From: CBDDBX01 sp965225955
GTDB lineage: Bacteria > Acidobacteriota > Aminicenantia > UBA2199
Assembly (NCBI GenBank): GCA_965225955.1
Contig: CBDDBX010000032.1
Span: 1 to 64,000 of the forward strand
Length of the DNA stretch: 64,000 nt
Direction of reading: 5' to 3'
Positions within the stretch are counted from its first letter, which is position 1. Every line of letters begins with the position of its first letter. Shown piece after piece: positions 1 through 7,196 of this stretch. Made by a program: the position numbers and the translations under genes. A model generated the notes under the pieces. The model saw only the letters and a list, made by a program, of their open reading frames with translations. It was not told where the DNA came from and ran no database searches.

Positions 1-667
1 GAGAGGTAATATGCATTGTTCCGCTTTTTCTGTCCTGCTCTATTAATCCTTTGAAAATAAGATCATTAAGTGCAAAACGCAGATAATATGCTTCAGGAGT
101 TTTATTGTTCCCCTTTCCTTTCAGAATAGCTTTCTCAACATACTCCACCGGAACAGTTGAGCTTTTGGTAAGTTCTTTGAGAACATTTATGTGCATAGTC
201 TGAAAATCCGCCAGCCATTTAAGTAACTGAATGAGTATTTCGTCACTACACAGATTTGTAGCCGCAGCATTAACCAGCAGGTTTTTTACACTTCTTATTT
301 TCTCGTTTTTGAATAGATTCCATAGAGAGAATGCTGTACTTACAATATCGAGGTAATTGTTCTGAATTAATCTTTTACTTATGTTCTCATAGAGGCCGTC
401 AAAACGGGAAAAGATATCGTTTATGTGATTTGCCAGATTTGTTATCTGTTTCTTTTCTGTAGCCTGCCAGGTAGTATATATCATTGGCGGGCGGGTGTGC
501 ATACTGGATGATTCCTGCGCCTGATGACCACCTACCCAGGGCATAGCTTCAAGAACTGCCCCCAGAAAAGCTGAGTATCTTACCTGATAGTTCAAAGGTA
601 TCAAAGTGTTCAGTTGTGTGACCTGTGATCCGACAGATGAATCAAGGTGTCTTCTCTTATATTCCAT
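1..667 (-). CDS. Hypothetical protein, C-terminus beyond the window edge
   Basis: An open minus-strand frame runs from an ATG at 665-667 to the left edge with no stop (222 codons visible). The translation begins MEYKRRHLDSSVGS and includes the segment YSAFLGAVLEAMPWVGG followed by largely helical sequence. I see no signal peptide, no membrane segment and no motif I can assign to a family. It is divergent from murI, about 260 bases away. A TATACT box lies four bases before the ATG, but there is no convincing -35 and no Shine-Dalgarno sequence, so its promoter is uncertain. The length and unbroken frame make it a real gene; its function is unknown. Confidence 0.75.
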   Translation of the reverse strand, partial: MEYKRRHLDSSVGSQVTQLNTLIPLNYQVRYSAFLGAVLEAMPWVGGHQAQESSSMHTRPPMIYTTWQATEKKQITNLANHINDIFSRFDGLYENISKRLIQNNYLDIVSTAFSLWNLFKNEKIRSVKNLLVNAAATNLCSDEILIQLLKWLADFQTMHINVLKELTKSSTVPVEYVEKAILKGKGNNKTPEAYYLRFALNDLIFKGLIEQDRKSGTMHITS

Positions 668-888
668 ATTCAGTATAATGTTCCTAAATTTCTATTTTTC
701 TATAATCTTTTATAAAGTAACAGATATCCTGAGTTACCATTTTGACATATGATTAATTAAATGTCATCTTTTTTACTAAAAACCGGTAAAGTTATTTTTG
801 TAAACAGGAAGCTCGTTTCTGTTGCTGCTGGTTTATTGGCAATTAAAATGGTTCCACCATACATTTGTTGATTTACTAAGGGTATAGA

Positions 889-918
889 TTGACTAAAACT
901 GGTAGTATAGGATATATT
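889..918 (+). promoter_or_regulatory. Putative sigma-70 promoter of murI
   Basis: TTGACT (889-894), an 18-base spacer and TATATT (913-918). Transcription would begin near 925, so the TTG at 889 cannot be the start codon of murI. The ATG at 931 would carry a leader of only about six bases, without a Shine-Dalgarno sequence. Confidence 0.5.
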
Positions 919-930
919 TTTTATCTGATA

Positions 931-1734
931 ATGAGTAATAATACTATTAACCCGGTAGGGATGTTTGATTCTGGTCTTGGGGGAGTAACTGTATGGAAAC
1001 GTGTAACAGAGCTTCTGCCTTCTGAAAGTGTCGTATACTACGGTGATAATCTGAACTGCCCTTACGGATCACGTTCAGAAGAAGAAATTCTTGAGCTTAC
1101 ATGCAAAGGAGTGGAATTTCTGCTGGAAAAAGGCTGTAAATCAGTGGTGGTAGCCTGTAACACTGCTACAGCAGCTGCAATAGATAAATTAAGAAGCATA
1201 TACGATATAGAGTTCATCGGTATGGAGCCTGCTGTAAAACCTGCTTCAGTTAATTCTGTAACTTCAGCCGTAGGAGTACTGGCTACCAGAGGTACTCTGA
1301 ATGGCAGACTTTTTAATGAGACTTCCAGAAGATTTGCTTCAGGTATAGAGCTTGTTGTTCAGATTGGTGAAGGTCTTGTTGAACTGGTGGAAACAGGTGA
1401 AAGTAATTCTGAAGAGGCCCGGAGACTTCTGAAAAAATACATAGAACCCATGATGGAAAAATCAGTGGATCATATTGTTCTTGGGTGTACGCACTATCCG
1501 TTTTATACAGAGCAGATTGAAAGAATGACAGGAAACAGGATTAAGGTACTTGATCCGGCTCCGGCAGTTGCAAAGCAGTTAAAAAGAAAACTGGAAGAGA
1601 GAGAATTGTTGAATTCAGATAATACTAAACCATTCCACGCTTTCTATTTTACCGGAGCGATAGATGTTGCAGAGAAACTACTAAAACAGATAAGCTCATC
1701 TGAATTTAAAATAGAGAAGATAGATAAGAACTGA
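931..1734 (+). CDS. murI: Glutamate racemase MurI
   Basis: Interconverts L- and D-glutamate in the cytoplasm to supply D-Glu for peptidoglycan stem peptides. The frame encodes 267 residues from ATG 931. The hallmarks are visible: the N-terminal FDSGLGG loop with its Asp, the first catalytic Cys in VVACNTATA, and the second in LGCTHYPFY near residue 190. The frame is open upstream to a TTG at 889, but that codon overlaps a promoter-like -35 box, and family members start 5-10 residues before the FDSG motif, which favours 931. It appears monocistronic: a strong hairpin follows and the next gene is convergent. Confidence 0.95.
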   Translation: MSNNTINPVGMFDSGLGGVTVWKRVTELLPSESVVYYGDNLNCPYGSRSEEEILELTCKGVEFLLEKGCKSVVVACNTATAAAIDKLRSIYDIEFIGMEPAVKPASVNSVTSAVGVLATRGTLNGRLFNETSRRFASGIELVVQIGEGLVELVETGESNSEEARRLLKKYIEPMMEKSVDHIVLGCTHYPFYTEQIERMTGNRIKVLDPAPAVAKQLKRKLEERELLNSDNTKPFHAFYFTGAIDVAEKLLKQISSSEFKIEKIDKN

Positions 1735-1776
1735 TTTGGAATAGATTAATCACTTTTGATTGGAGAGTGAGATTCT

Positions 1777-1809
1777 GGTGCCCCGGCAAGGTCAATTTGC
1801 CGGAGCACC
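1777..1809. terminator. Hairpin between convergent murI and exported-protein gene
   Basis: A 13-base arm at 1777-1789 pairs with 1797-1809 (GGTGCCCCGGCAA / TTGCCGGAGCACC, one mismatch) around a 7-base loop. It lies between two convergent stop codons and could terminate from either side, although no clean T-tract follows on either strand. Confidence 0.6.
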
Positions 1810-1835
1810 ATATATTGTGTTTTGCTTAACCGGTG

Positions 1836-2168
1836 CTATTTAATATGAAGCGAAGCCTTTTCAAAGCTTTTAGCTCTCTTTTTAAGTCCTGTAATTTCTT
1901 TGTGTATTTTCTTCAGATCTTTCTGTGCTTTCCCGAAAGGAAAACTACTATCTGATCTGTTTATACTGCAGGAGGTTTCGATTCTCATGATAACCTTCTC
2001 AAGCCTTATTATCTCGTTTGTGCATTTTCTTATTTCATCAGCAAAAATTATCTTACTCTTTGGGGTTGAAAGAGCTGAACTTTCGTTTTTTCTGTTGTTT
2101 CTTTCTTCTGCAAATGAAACACTTGAAATAAGTAGTAATGAGATTATAAGTAGAAAGTATCTCTTCAT
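1836..2168 (-). CDS. Small exported hypothetical protein
   Basis: A 110-residue protein that begins MKRYFLLIISLLLISSVSFAEE, a clear Sec signal peptide with a probable cleavage site after SFA. The mature part is charged and helical (KKIHKEITGLKKRAKSFEKA), consistent with a short coiled coil, and has two cysteines. An in-frame ATG lies 18 bases further upstream, but GGAGG sits eight bases before ATG 2168, which fixes the start. No family was recognised. It is convergent with murI. A periplasmic or cell-surface location is inferred from the signal peptide only. Confidence 0.7.
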   Translation of the reverse strand: MKRYFLLIISLLLISSVSFAEERNNRKNESSALSTPKSKIIFADEIRKCTNEIIRLEKVIMRIETSCSINRSDSSFPFGKAQKDLKKIHKEITGLKKRAKSFEKASLHIK

Positions 2169-2347
2169 CTTTTGCCTCCAAAGCATATAAGCAAAGAGAA
2201 TGCCAGATAGTTTTTAAGTAAATTGTATTTACAATGTGACAGTGTGATCAAAAAGTGGACTATTTTACTGACAATTGAACTCTAAGTATAGTATCTGAAC
2301 ATGTAAGGTATCGTTTACTGAAGCTGGGGGATGAAAATATGTTTTAG

Positions 2348-2722
2348 TTATTTGAAACTGTACCCCAGCCTGAATCCAAGATATGCTGCCAGAAGACCAA
2401 TAAGAATACTTATAGCAATGTATAGAAAAGCTTCAGTTGGAGCACCTTTTCTCATAAGATGAAGTGTTTCTACAGAGAAAGTTGAAAATGTTGTAAGAGC
2501 TCCAAGCAGTCCTACAGAGATAAATAATCTCAGATGTTCAGGTATGGCCATATGCTCAGTTATGCCTGTAATCAGACCAAGAGCAAAACAACCAATGAGG
2601 TTGACAGCAAAAGTACCGGCAGTTATGTGAAGCTTACCAGTCGAATGAGCCCATAGAGATACTGAGTAGCGCAAAACTGCTCCAATAAATCCCCCAAATC
2701 CGATTACTATTAGCTTTGTCAT
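2348..2722 (-). CDS. crcB: Fluoride-specific channel CrcB/FluC
   Basis: Small four-helix inner-membrane protein that exports fluoride as a dual-topology dimer. The 124-residue product shows the family hallmarks: GFGGFIGAVLRY near the N-terminus, the helix-2 motif AVNLIGCFALG, and GLLGALTTFSTFSVE with the Phe-box residues lining the pore. GGAGG lies just upstream of ATG 2722. A longer frame back to 2776 overlaps a promoter and is rejected. I looked for a fluoride riboswitch in the short leader and did not find one, so fluoride control is not evident here. Confidence 0.93.
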   Translation of the reverse strand: MTKLIVIGFGGFIGAVLRYSVSLWAHSTGKLHITAGTFAVNLIGCFALGLITGITEHMAIPEHLRLFISVGLLGALTTFSTFSVETLHLMRKGAPTEAFLYIAISILIGLLAAYLGFRLGYSFK

Positions 2723-2747
2723 AAAAACCTCCGGTAACTGACAGGAA

Positions 2748-2776
2748 ATAATAGTCCAAAAAGCCTTGTAATGCAA
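2748..2776 (-). promoter_or_regulatory. Promoter of crcB
   Basis: Read on the minus strand: TTGCAT (2776-2771), 17 bases, TATTAT (2753-2748). Transcription would start near 2741, leaving a short leader with a GGAGG ribosome site. Confidence 0.5.
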
Positions 2777-2780
2777 GTTG

Positions 2781-2804
2781 CAGGGCAGTTATCCAGCTGC
2801 CCTG
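2781..2804 (-). terminator. Hairpin after the FtsX-like permease gene
   Basis: Perfect 8-base arms CAGGGCAG / CTGCCCTG around an 8-base loop, 23 bases beyond the permease stop codon. No T-tract follows on the minus strand, so intrinsic termination is uncertain. Confidence 0.4.
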
Positions 2805-2826
2805 AATTTATAAGATTAGTTGATAA

Positions 2827-5355
2827 TTACTCTTTTGATAGTATCTCTGCAGGATTGGATGCGGCAGCTCTGTAAACGTGAAATCCTATGGTAGCAATAG
2901 CAATGGTTGTACAGATTAACGCTGATACAATATATGGAGTAGTTGTTAAAGAGGTTTTAAAGGTAAACTCTTTCAGCCATCCTGAAGTGAAGATGTAGCT
3001 TGCAGGCCAGGAAATTGCAAATGAGATCAGAATCAATAGTAAAAAATCTCTGGATAGTGAGAGAGCAAGTTTCTCGGTATCGGCTCCCAGCACTTTTCTG
3101 ATAACTATTTCCTTAAGTTTTTTTTCAATAATATAGGAGCTGAGAGTGAAGAGGCCTGATACCGCTATTATTATTGAAATCAGTGTGAATATTCCCAGAA
3201 GGGATTCTGTGCTTTTTTCAAATTTGTATATTCTCTCCATATTTTCTTTGAAATAATTAAATTCAAAAGCCTCTGTGCCGGATAGTTTTTTCCATATACT
3301 CTCTATTGATGCGATTGTCTGCTTGTTAGTACCTGGGGAAAGTTTAACAGTGAGTTTTGGATAAGCTCCAGCTCTTCTATCTGAAATAAAAAGGAGGCAG
3401 GGGGCAATTGTGTGTTTCAGGGATCTGAAGTTAAAGTTTTCAGTAACACCAAGGATTGGTGCTTTTTCTGAATTTCCGAAAATTGTCAGTTTTTTACCTT
3501 CAGTATTCTTCCAGCCTGTTAAATCAAAGGCTGATCTGTTCATTATCCATGCCTCATCAACAGTATCTTCATACTGAGCTGTTTTATCAGTACTTTTAAG
3601 GATATCTATTCCCATTGTTCTGCAAAAGTCCTTATCTGCGATAATTATCCATGCTGAGTCATTCTGATCGGGTTGCTGATTGGTAAAGAAGAAATTCTGA
3701 TTCCAGTTAATATTGGATATTTCATAACTATTGAAAGATACTGAAGCTACACCAGGTAATGATTTAATTTGGTTTTTCAGTACCCACCTCTTCTGAACAG
3801 AGTTATCGGTTTTAAGAGGTATATTTATTACATTATTACTGTTCATTCCTATATCAAAATTCTTCATAAATGATAGTTGTGAAGATATTACATAAGATGA
3901 ACATATAAGAATGCTGAGAATAGAGAATTGAATTATAAGCATAACTTTTCTTAAAGTAGCAGATGATTTAAGTTTGCCTTTACTTCTTATAAGTTCACTT
4001 ATTGAGGGTGAATAGATGTTGTACGCAGGATAGATTCCGGTAATAAGAGTAGTTAGAAGAAGTGCTGCAGGATAGATGATGATGAGGGAGGGATCAAGAA
4101 GGGATGGCAATTCTTTGCCTGCGAGATTCTCTGCAAAAGGCTTTATTATATTAAGAATAGCGATCCCCAATATACCGGCAGCAAATGTGATGATCGCTGT
4201 TTCTCCATAAATTTGTGAAATCAGGTGACCTCTTCTGGCTCCAATTACTTTTCTTATACCAATCTCTTCACCTCTTTTCAGCAACATTGCTGTAGACAGA
4301 TTCACATAATTTATTGATGCAAGAATAAGAATGATGAAAGCGGCAGTTCCAAGAACAACAAGGTGTTTGCTTTCTGTAGCAGCTTCGAAATTGGATCTGT
4401 TGTACTGCAGGTGGATGTTGGTGAGCGGCTGGAGTGATATTGTTAAATCATCTCGCCTGATCTCTTCAGAACTTATTCTTATTTTGTCAGGGGCGGCGCC
4501 TTTTCTGAGCATAACATATGTTTTGTAATTCCATGCTCCCCAGCTCTCACGATTGTATTTATAGCTTCTATGGGATTTAAAAGGGAGTATTATTGCGGGA
4601 TGCATATGTGAGGCCTGTGGGAAATCCCGGAAAACGCCATTAATCTGGTAGTTTCTACCGTTGAAAACAACTGTCTCTCCAATTGCCTCAGATTTACCAA
4701 AAAACCTGTTTGCACTGGATTCCGATATGAGGATAGAGCTGTTTCCTTTCATATAGCTTCCCTTTACTATATCAATTGTGAATATATCTCTGAAAGAGTG
4801 GTCCGTATAAAAGGCTTCTGCCTCTTTCCAGCTTTTATTTCCGGTTTTAAAAGTCCCGGATTGCCTGGTTATTCTTACTACTTGCTCAATTTCAGGTGTG
4901 GAAGAGAGTATACTGTCTGCCAGAGGTGCTGGTGTGGTTGCAAAAGAGTCAGATGAGGCGTAATTCCCTGCTACCAGCCTGAATATTCTTTCGTGATTGG
5001 TATTAAATCTATCATATTGCGTCTCTGTCTGGATCCATAGAAAAATTATTGCGGAAAGTGATATCCCAAGACTAAGGCATAAAATGTTTATAGATGTATA
5101 GAATTTCTGTTTGAGAAGGACTCTTACAGCAGTTCTAAGGTAATTAATAATCATACTTGTGCTCCATTTTATCTTCATTGATATGAGAGTTGTAATTGTA
5201 GAAATAATCAGGCTTGTTATGATCAGAAAGGATTTGCAGGAGGAGTACTCCTGTTTCATCTCTTTATACTCTTCTGCTATATCTCCGTATATAGCCTCAC
5301 CTTCTCCGCTGGGAGCAAGGCGATTGAGAATTGCTCTTGTGATTACTGCAAACAT
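2827..5355 (-). CDS. MacB/FtsX-type ABC transporter permease
   Basis: An 842-residue inner-membrane protein of the large FtsX/MacB permease type. The first ~70 residues (start MFAVITRAILNRLAPSGEGE, then a hydrophobic segment) form the prefix domain seen in permeases paired with PadR regulators. The first core follows: a helix at KFYTSINILCLSLGISLS, a MacB-like periplasmic domain, then three helices with the signature EEIGIRKVIGARR. A second half repeats this plan, with KLKEIVIRKVLGAD and terminal helices near residues 725-840. No ATPase gene is adjacent, so the ATP-hydrolysing partner must be encoded elsewhere. The start overlaps the padR stop codon (TAATG), giving a two-gene operon. The substrate is unknown; export of a peptide, lipoprotein or drug is typical. 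Confidence 0.88.
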   Translation of the reverse strand: MFAVITRAILNRLAPSGEGEAIYGDIAEEYKEMKQEYSSCKSFLIITSLIISTITTLISMKIKWSTSMIINYLRTAVRVLLKQKFYTSINILCLSLGISLSAIIFLWIQTETQYDRFNTNHERIFRLVAGNYASSDSFATTPAPLADSILSSTPEIEQVVRITRQSGTFKTGNKSWKEAEAFYTDHSFRDIFTIDIVKGSYMKGNSSILISESSANRFFGKSEAIGETVVFNGRNYQINGVFRDFPQASHMHPAIILPFKSHRSYKYNRESWGAWNYKTYVMLRKGAAPDKIRISSEEIRRDDLTISLQPLTNIHLQYNRSNFEAATESKHLVVLGTAAFIILILASINYVNLSTAMLLKRGEEIGIRKVIGARRGHLISQIYGETAIITFAAGILGIAILNIIKPFAENLAGKELPSLLDPSLIIIYPAALLLTTLITGIYPAYNIYSPSISELIRSKGKLKSSATLRKVMLIIQFSILSILICSSYVISSQLSFMKNFDIGMNSNNVINIPLKTDNSVQKRWVLKNQIKSLPGVASVSFNSYEISNINWNQNFFFTNQQPDQNDSAWIIIADKDFCRTMGIDILKSTDKTAQYEDTVDEAWIMNRSAFDLTGWKNTEGKKLTIFGNSEKAPILGVTENFNFRSLKHTIAPCLLFISDRRAGAYPKLTVKLSPGTNKQTIASIESIWKKLSGTEAFEFNYFKENMERIYKFEKSTESLLGIFTLISIIIAVSGLFTLSSYIIEKKLKEIVIRKVLGADTEKLALSLSRDFLLLILISFAISWPASYIFTSGWLKEFTFKTSLTTTPYIVSALICTTIAIATIGFHVYRAAASNPAEILSKE

Positions 5356-5687
5356 TATTTACCGGACCCTGCAAGTAGCTCTTCACCCAGATTCTGCCAT
5401 ATTCTACTGTGTTGAATGTAGTTTGTTTTCAGGGCATCTATGCCGGCAGGAGTTATTGTGTAGAAGATTTTGCGCCTGCCGCCTCTTTCAGGGGTAGGGT
5501 CACTCTCATCTTTGGTAACCATATCTTTTTTAACAAGCTGATCCAGAGAAGAGTAGAGAGTTCCGTAATTCCAGTTTTTATCTGTTGTTTCCAGAAGGAA
5601 TTTTCTTATGCTGACTCCGTAAGCATCTTTTTTCAACTTGTATATAGATATTAAAAGGTTTTCTTCATTCTTAGTAAGATTATTCAT
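5355..5687 (-). CDS. PadR-family transcriptional regulator
   Basis: A 110-residue winged-helix protein. LLISIYKLKKDAYGVSIRKFL is the PadR N-terminal helix-turn-helix region, followed by WNYGTLYSSLDQLVKKDMV (recognition helix and wing) and ERGGRRKIFYTITPAGIDAL. A short C-terminal helix would dimerise it. ATG 5687 is preceded by AGGAG; the longer open frame crosses the promoter and operator. It is co-transcribed with, and overlaps by one base, the permease gene, so it most likely represses its own operon and releases it when a permease substrate is sensed. That role is inferred from family and context. Confidence 0.92.
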   Translation of the reverse strand: MNNLTKNEENLLISIYKLKKDAYGVSIRKFLLETTDKNWNYGTLYSSLDQLVKKDMVTKDESDPTPERGGRRKIFYTITPAGIDALKTNYIQHSRIWQNLGEELLAGSGK

Positions 5688-5697
5688 CGCTACTCCT

Positions 5698-5722
5698 ATT
5701 TGTATGGGTTTTGCATACAAAT
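5698..5722. promoter_or_regulatory. Palindromic operator of the padR-permease operon
   Basis: Perfect inverted repeat ATTTGTATG (5698-5706) and CATACAAAT (5714-5722) with a 7-base spacer. It covers the downstream edge of the -10 box and the expected transcription start, the ideal place for an autorepressor such as PadR. Confidence 0.65.
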
Positions 5723-5749
5723 GATATATAACACTCAACCATAAGTCAA
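5721..5749 (-). promoter_or_regulatory. Promoter of the padR-permease operon
   Basis: On the minus strand: TTGACT (5749-5744), 17 bases, TATCAT (5726-5721). It is partly covered by the palindrome at 5698-5722. Confidence 0.65.
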
Positions 5750-5835
5750 TGCCTGATCTCAAACAATCCATTAAAATCTGGCTATGATTAATGTCCAAGT
5801 GGTTGAAACATTAATCGGAAAGTTATAAAATTATT

Positions 5836-5864
5836 TTGACAACTTAAATAATGAATGGTAAAAA
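5836..5864 (+). promoter_or_regulatory. Strong sigma-70 promoter before the DUF1016 gene
   Basis: Consensus TTGACA (5836-5841), 17 bases, TAAAAT (5859-5864). Transcription would begin near 5871, upstream of the AAAGAAAGGG ribosome site that precedes ATG 5908. Confidence 0.7.
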
Positions 5865-5907
5865 TGGAGTAAATATGAAAAGGAATGAGATTTTAAAGAA
5901 AGGGTTT

Positions 5908-6375
5908 ATGGAAAATTCTTCAATCTATGAGGATGTCAGAGGGATAATTCGGGAGGCTAGACAGAAAGTTCAGGTAGCTGTTAATTCAGCAATGGTTGAA
6001 GCTTACTGGTTAATTGGTAAAAGAATAGTTGAAGAAGAGCAGGCTGGAGAGGACAGAGCTGCGTATGGTAAACATCAATTGCAGGTTCTTTCAGAACAAC
6101 TTAAATCAGAATTTGGAAAGGGATTCAACATTCGTAACCTTCGTAACATGAGGGCATTCTATCAACTTTTTCCAATTCGGCACGCACTGCGTACCGAATT
6201 GAGTTGGACTCATTATAGAACTCTTGTGAGAGTAAAAAATGATAAGGCGCGTGAATGGTATATGAATGAAGCAATAGTACAAAGCTGGTCTGCAAGAGCT
6301 TTGGACAAGACGATGAGCTTATTCTTAGTGGTGAATTGGCTTTTAATCTGTTCACTTGTAATTGATTATAATTGA
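5908..6375 (+). pseudogene. Truncated DUF1016/YhcG nuclease gene (N-terminal domain only)
   Basis: The 155 residues match the N-terminal DUF1016 domain of YhcG-type proteins: MVEAYWLIGKRIVEEEQ, LSEQLKSEFGKGFNIRNLRNMR and WTHYRTLVRVKNDKAREWY. Family members normally continue for about 330-350 residues with a PDDEXK nuclease domain. Here the match ends at WSARALDKTM and a short unrelated hydrophobic tail leads to a stop, so the catalytic domain is absent. Another frame reads on from the break for about 18 codons (QDDELILSGELAFNLF) before stopping, which suggests deletion scarring. ATG 5908 has AAGGG upstream. A functional stand-alone domain cannot be excluded. Confidence 0.7.
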
Positions 6376-6414
6376 TTTTAAAATATAAATTGGTTAATTG
6401 GGTAGGTGGTAATA

Positions 6415-6906
6415 ATGAGTAGTGAAAATAGCAATCAAGAGCAGAATAATAAGATAATACTTTTTAAGAGTAGAACTATAAGACGGGAGTGGTATGAAAA
6501 TGAATGGTATTACTCCCTTGTTGACATAGTAGGAGCACTAGCTGAAAGTGCTAATCCAAGAGATTATTTCAAAAAAATACGCAGAAGAGATTCTGAACTG
6601 AATTCCTACGTGGGGACAAATTGTCCCCACGTAGCAATGTTAACTGAATCAGGCAAAAAGAGAAAAATACTCTCAGGTAACACAGAGCATGTTTTCAGGC
6701 TAATTCAGTCTATACCGTCACCTAAAGCAGAACCTTTTAAATTATGGCTTGCGAAGGTTGGAAGAGATAGAATTGAAGAAATAGAGAATCCAGAATTTGC
6801 TCAGGAGAGGATGAAATCTCTTTATGAACAGAAAGGCTATTCTAAAGAGTGGATTGAAGCGTTCTGGTCAGGGGTTATTGTGAGACGGAGGTTTTGGATT
6901 TTATAA
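6415..6906 (+). pseudogene. BRO-N domain protein, C-terminally shortened
   Basis: 163 residues. The N-terminal half is a BRO-N/phage antirepressor-like domain (TIRREWYENEWYYSLVDIV, SANPRDYFKKIRRRD), followed by the conserved linker RLIQSIPSPKAEPFKLWLAKVG, RIEEIENPEFAQERMKSLYE and GYSKEWIEA. Chromosomal relatives usually continue for another ~100 residues from WIEKRVRGI-like sequence. Here that point reads FWSGVIVRRRFWIL and stops, so the C-terminal domain is missing. GGTGG precedes ATG 6415. It sits beside another shortened accessory gene. The N-terminal domain could still bind DNA, so 'pseudogene' is a judgement rather than proof. Confidence 0.65.
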
Positions 6907-7105
6907 AAACCAACTCTTTTTTACACATCTCGATATGCTCTTCTTTTTCTTTAATAATGTTAATAATTTGCTCCGGGTTATCTGAGGAATCCAGTAGTTC
7001 ATTTAATTTAGATATCTCGATTCTGGTATTCTCTATACTAACAAGACAATATGTTTCAACAGAACTGTCAATAAGGGATTCAAAATCTTCGTAATAAATT
7101 TCCAT
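6875..7105 (-). CDS. Small acidic coiled-coil protein
   Basis: A 76-residue frame starting MEIYYEDFESLIDSSVET, with a helical second half (RIEISKLNELLDSS, IINIIKEKEEHIEMCKKEL) that looks like a short coiled coil. GAGAGG lies nine bases upstream of ATG 7105. Its last 32 bases overlap the shortened BRO gene on the other strand, as expected if a deletion fused the two ends. No family was recognised. The amino-acid composition is plausible for a real protein, but the small size keeps this tentative. Confidence 0.45.
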   Translation of the reverse strand: MEIYYEDFESLIDSSVETYCLVSIENTRIEISKLNELLDSSDNPEQIINIIKEKEEHIEMCKKELVFIKSKTSVSQ

Positions 7106-7156
7106 TCATGCCTCTCGTTACAGGTTGATTATAGTATTGAGTCTCTGGAAAATCAT

Positions 7157-7184
7157 AAAAAAAGTGTCACCGGAAAAGATGGTG
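7157..7184 (-). terminator. Possible weak terminator of the HELLH-protein gene
   Basis: On the minus strand a short CACC/GGTG stem (7184-7168) is followed by a run of seven T (7163-7157). The stem is only four base pairs, so support rests mainly on the T-run and its position about 20-40 bases past the stop at 7197. Confidence 0.35.
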
Positions 7185-7196
7185 CCGGGTTCAGAT

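Noticed and set aside
889..930. TTG 889 as the start of murI
   Set aside because: It coincides with a promoter-like -35 hexamer; the ATG at 931 fits family N-termini.
1900..2190. 96-codon plus-strand frame opposite the small exported protein
   Set aside because: It is antisense to a frame with a clear signal peptide and GGAGG site, and lacks its own ribosome site.
2720..2826. Fluoride riboswitch upstream of crcB
   Set aside because: No crcB-motif core could be found in the short region between the promoter and the start codon.
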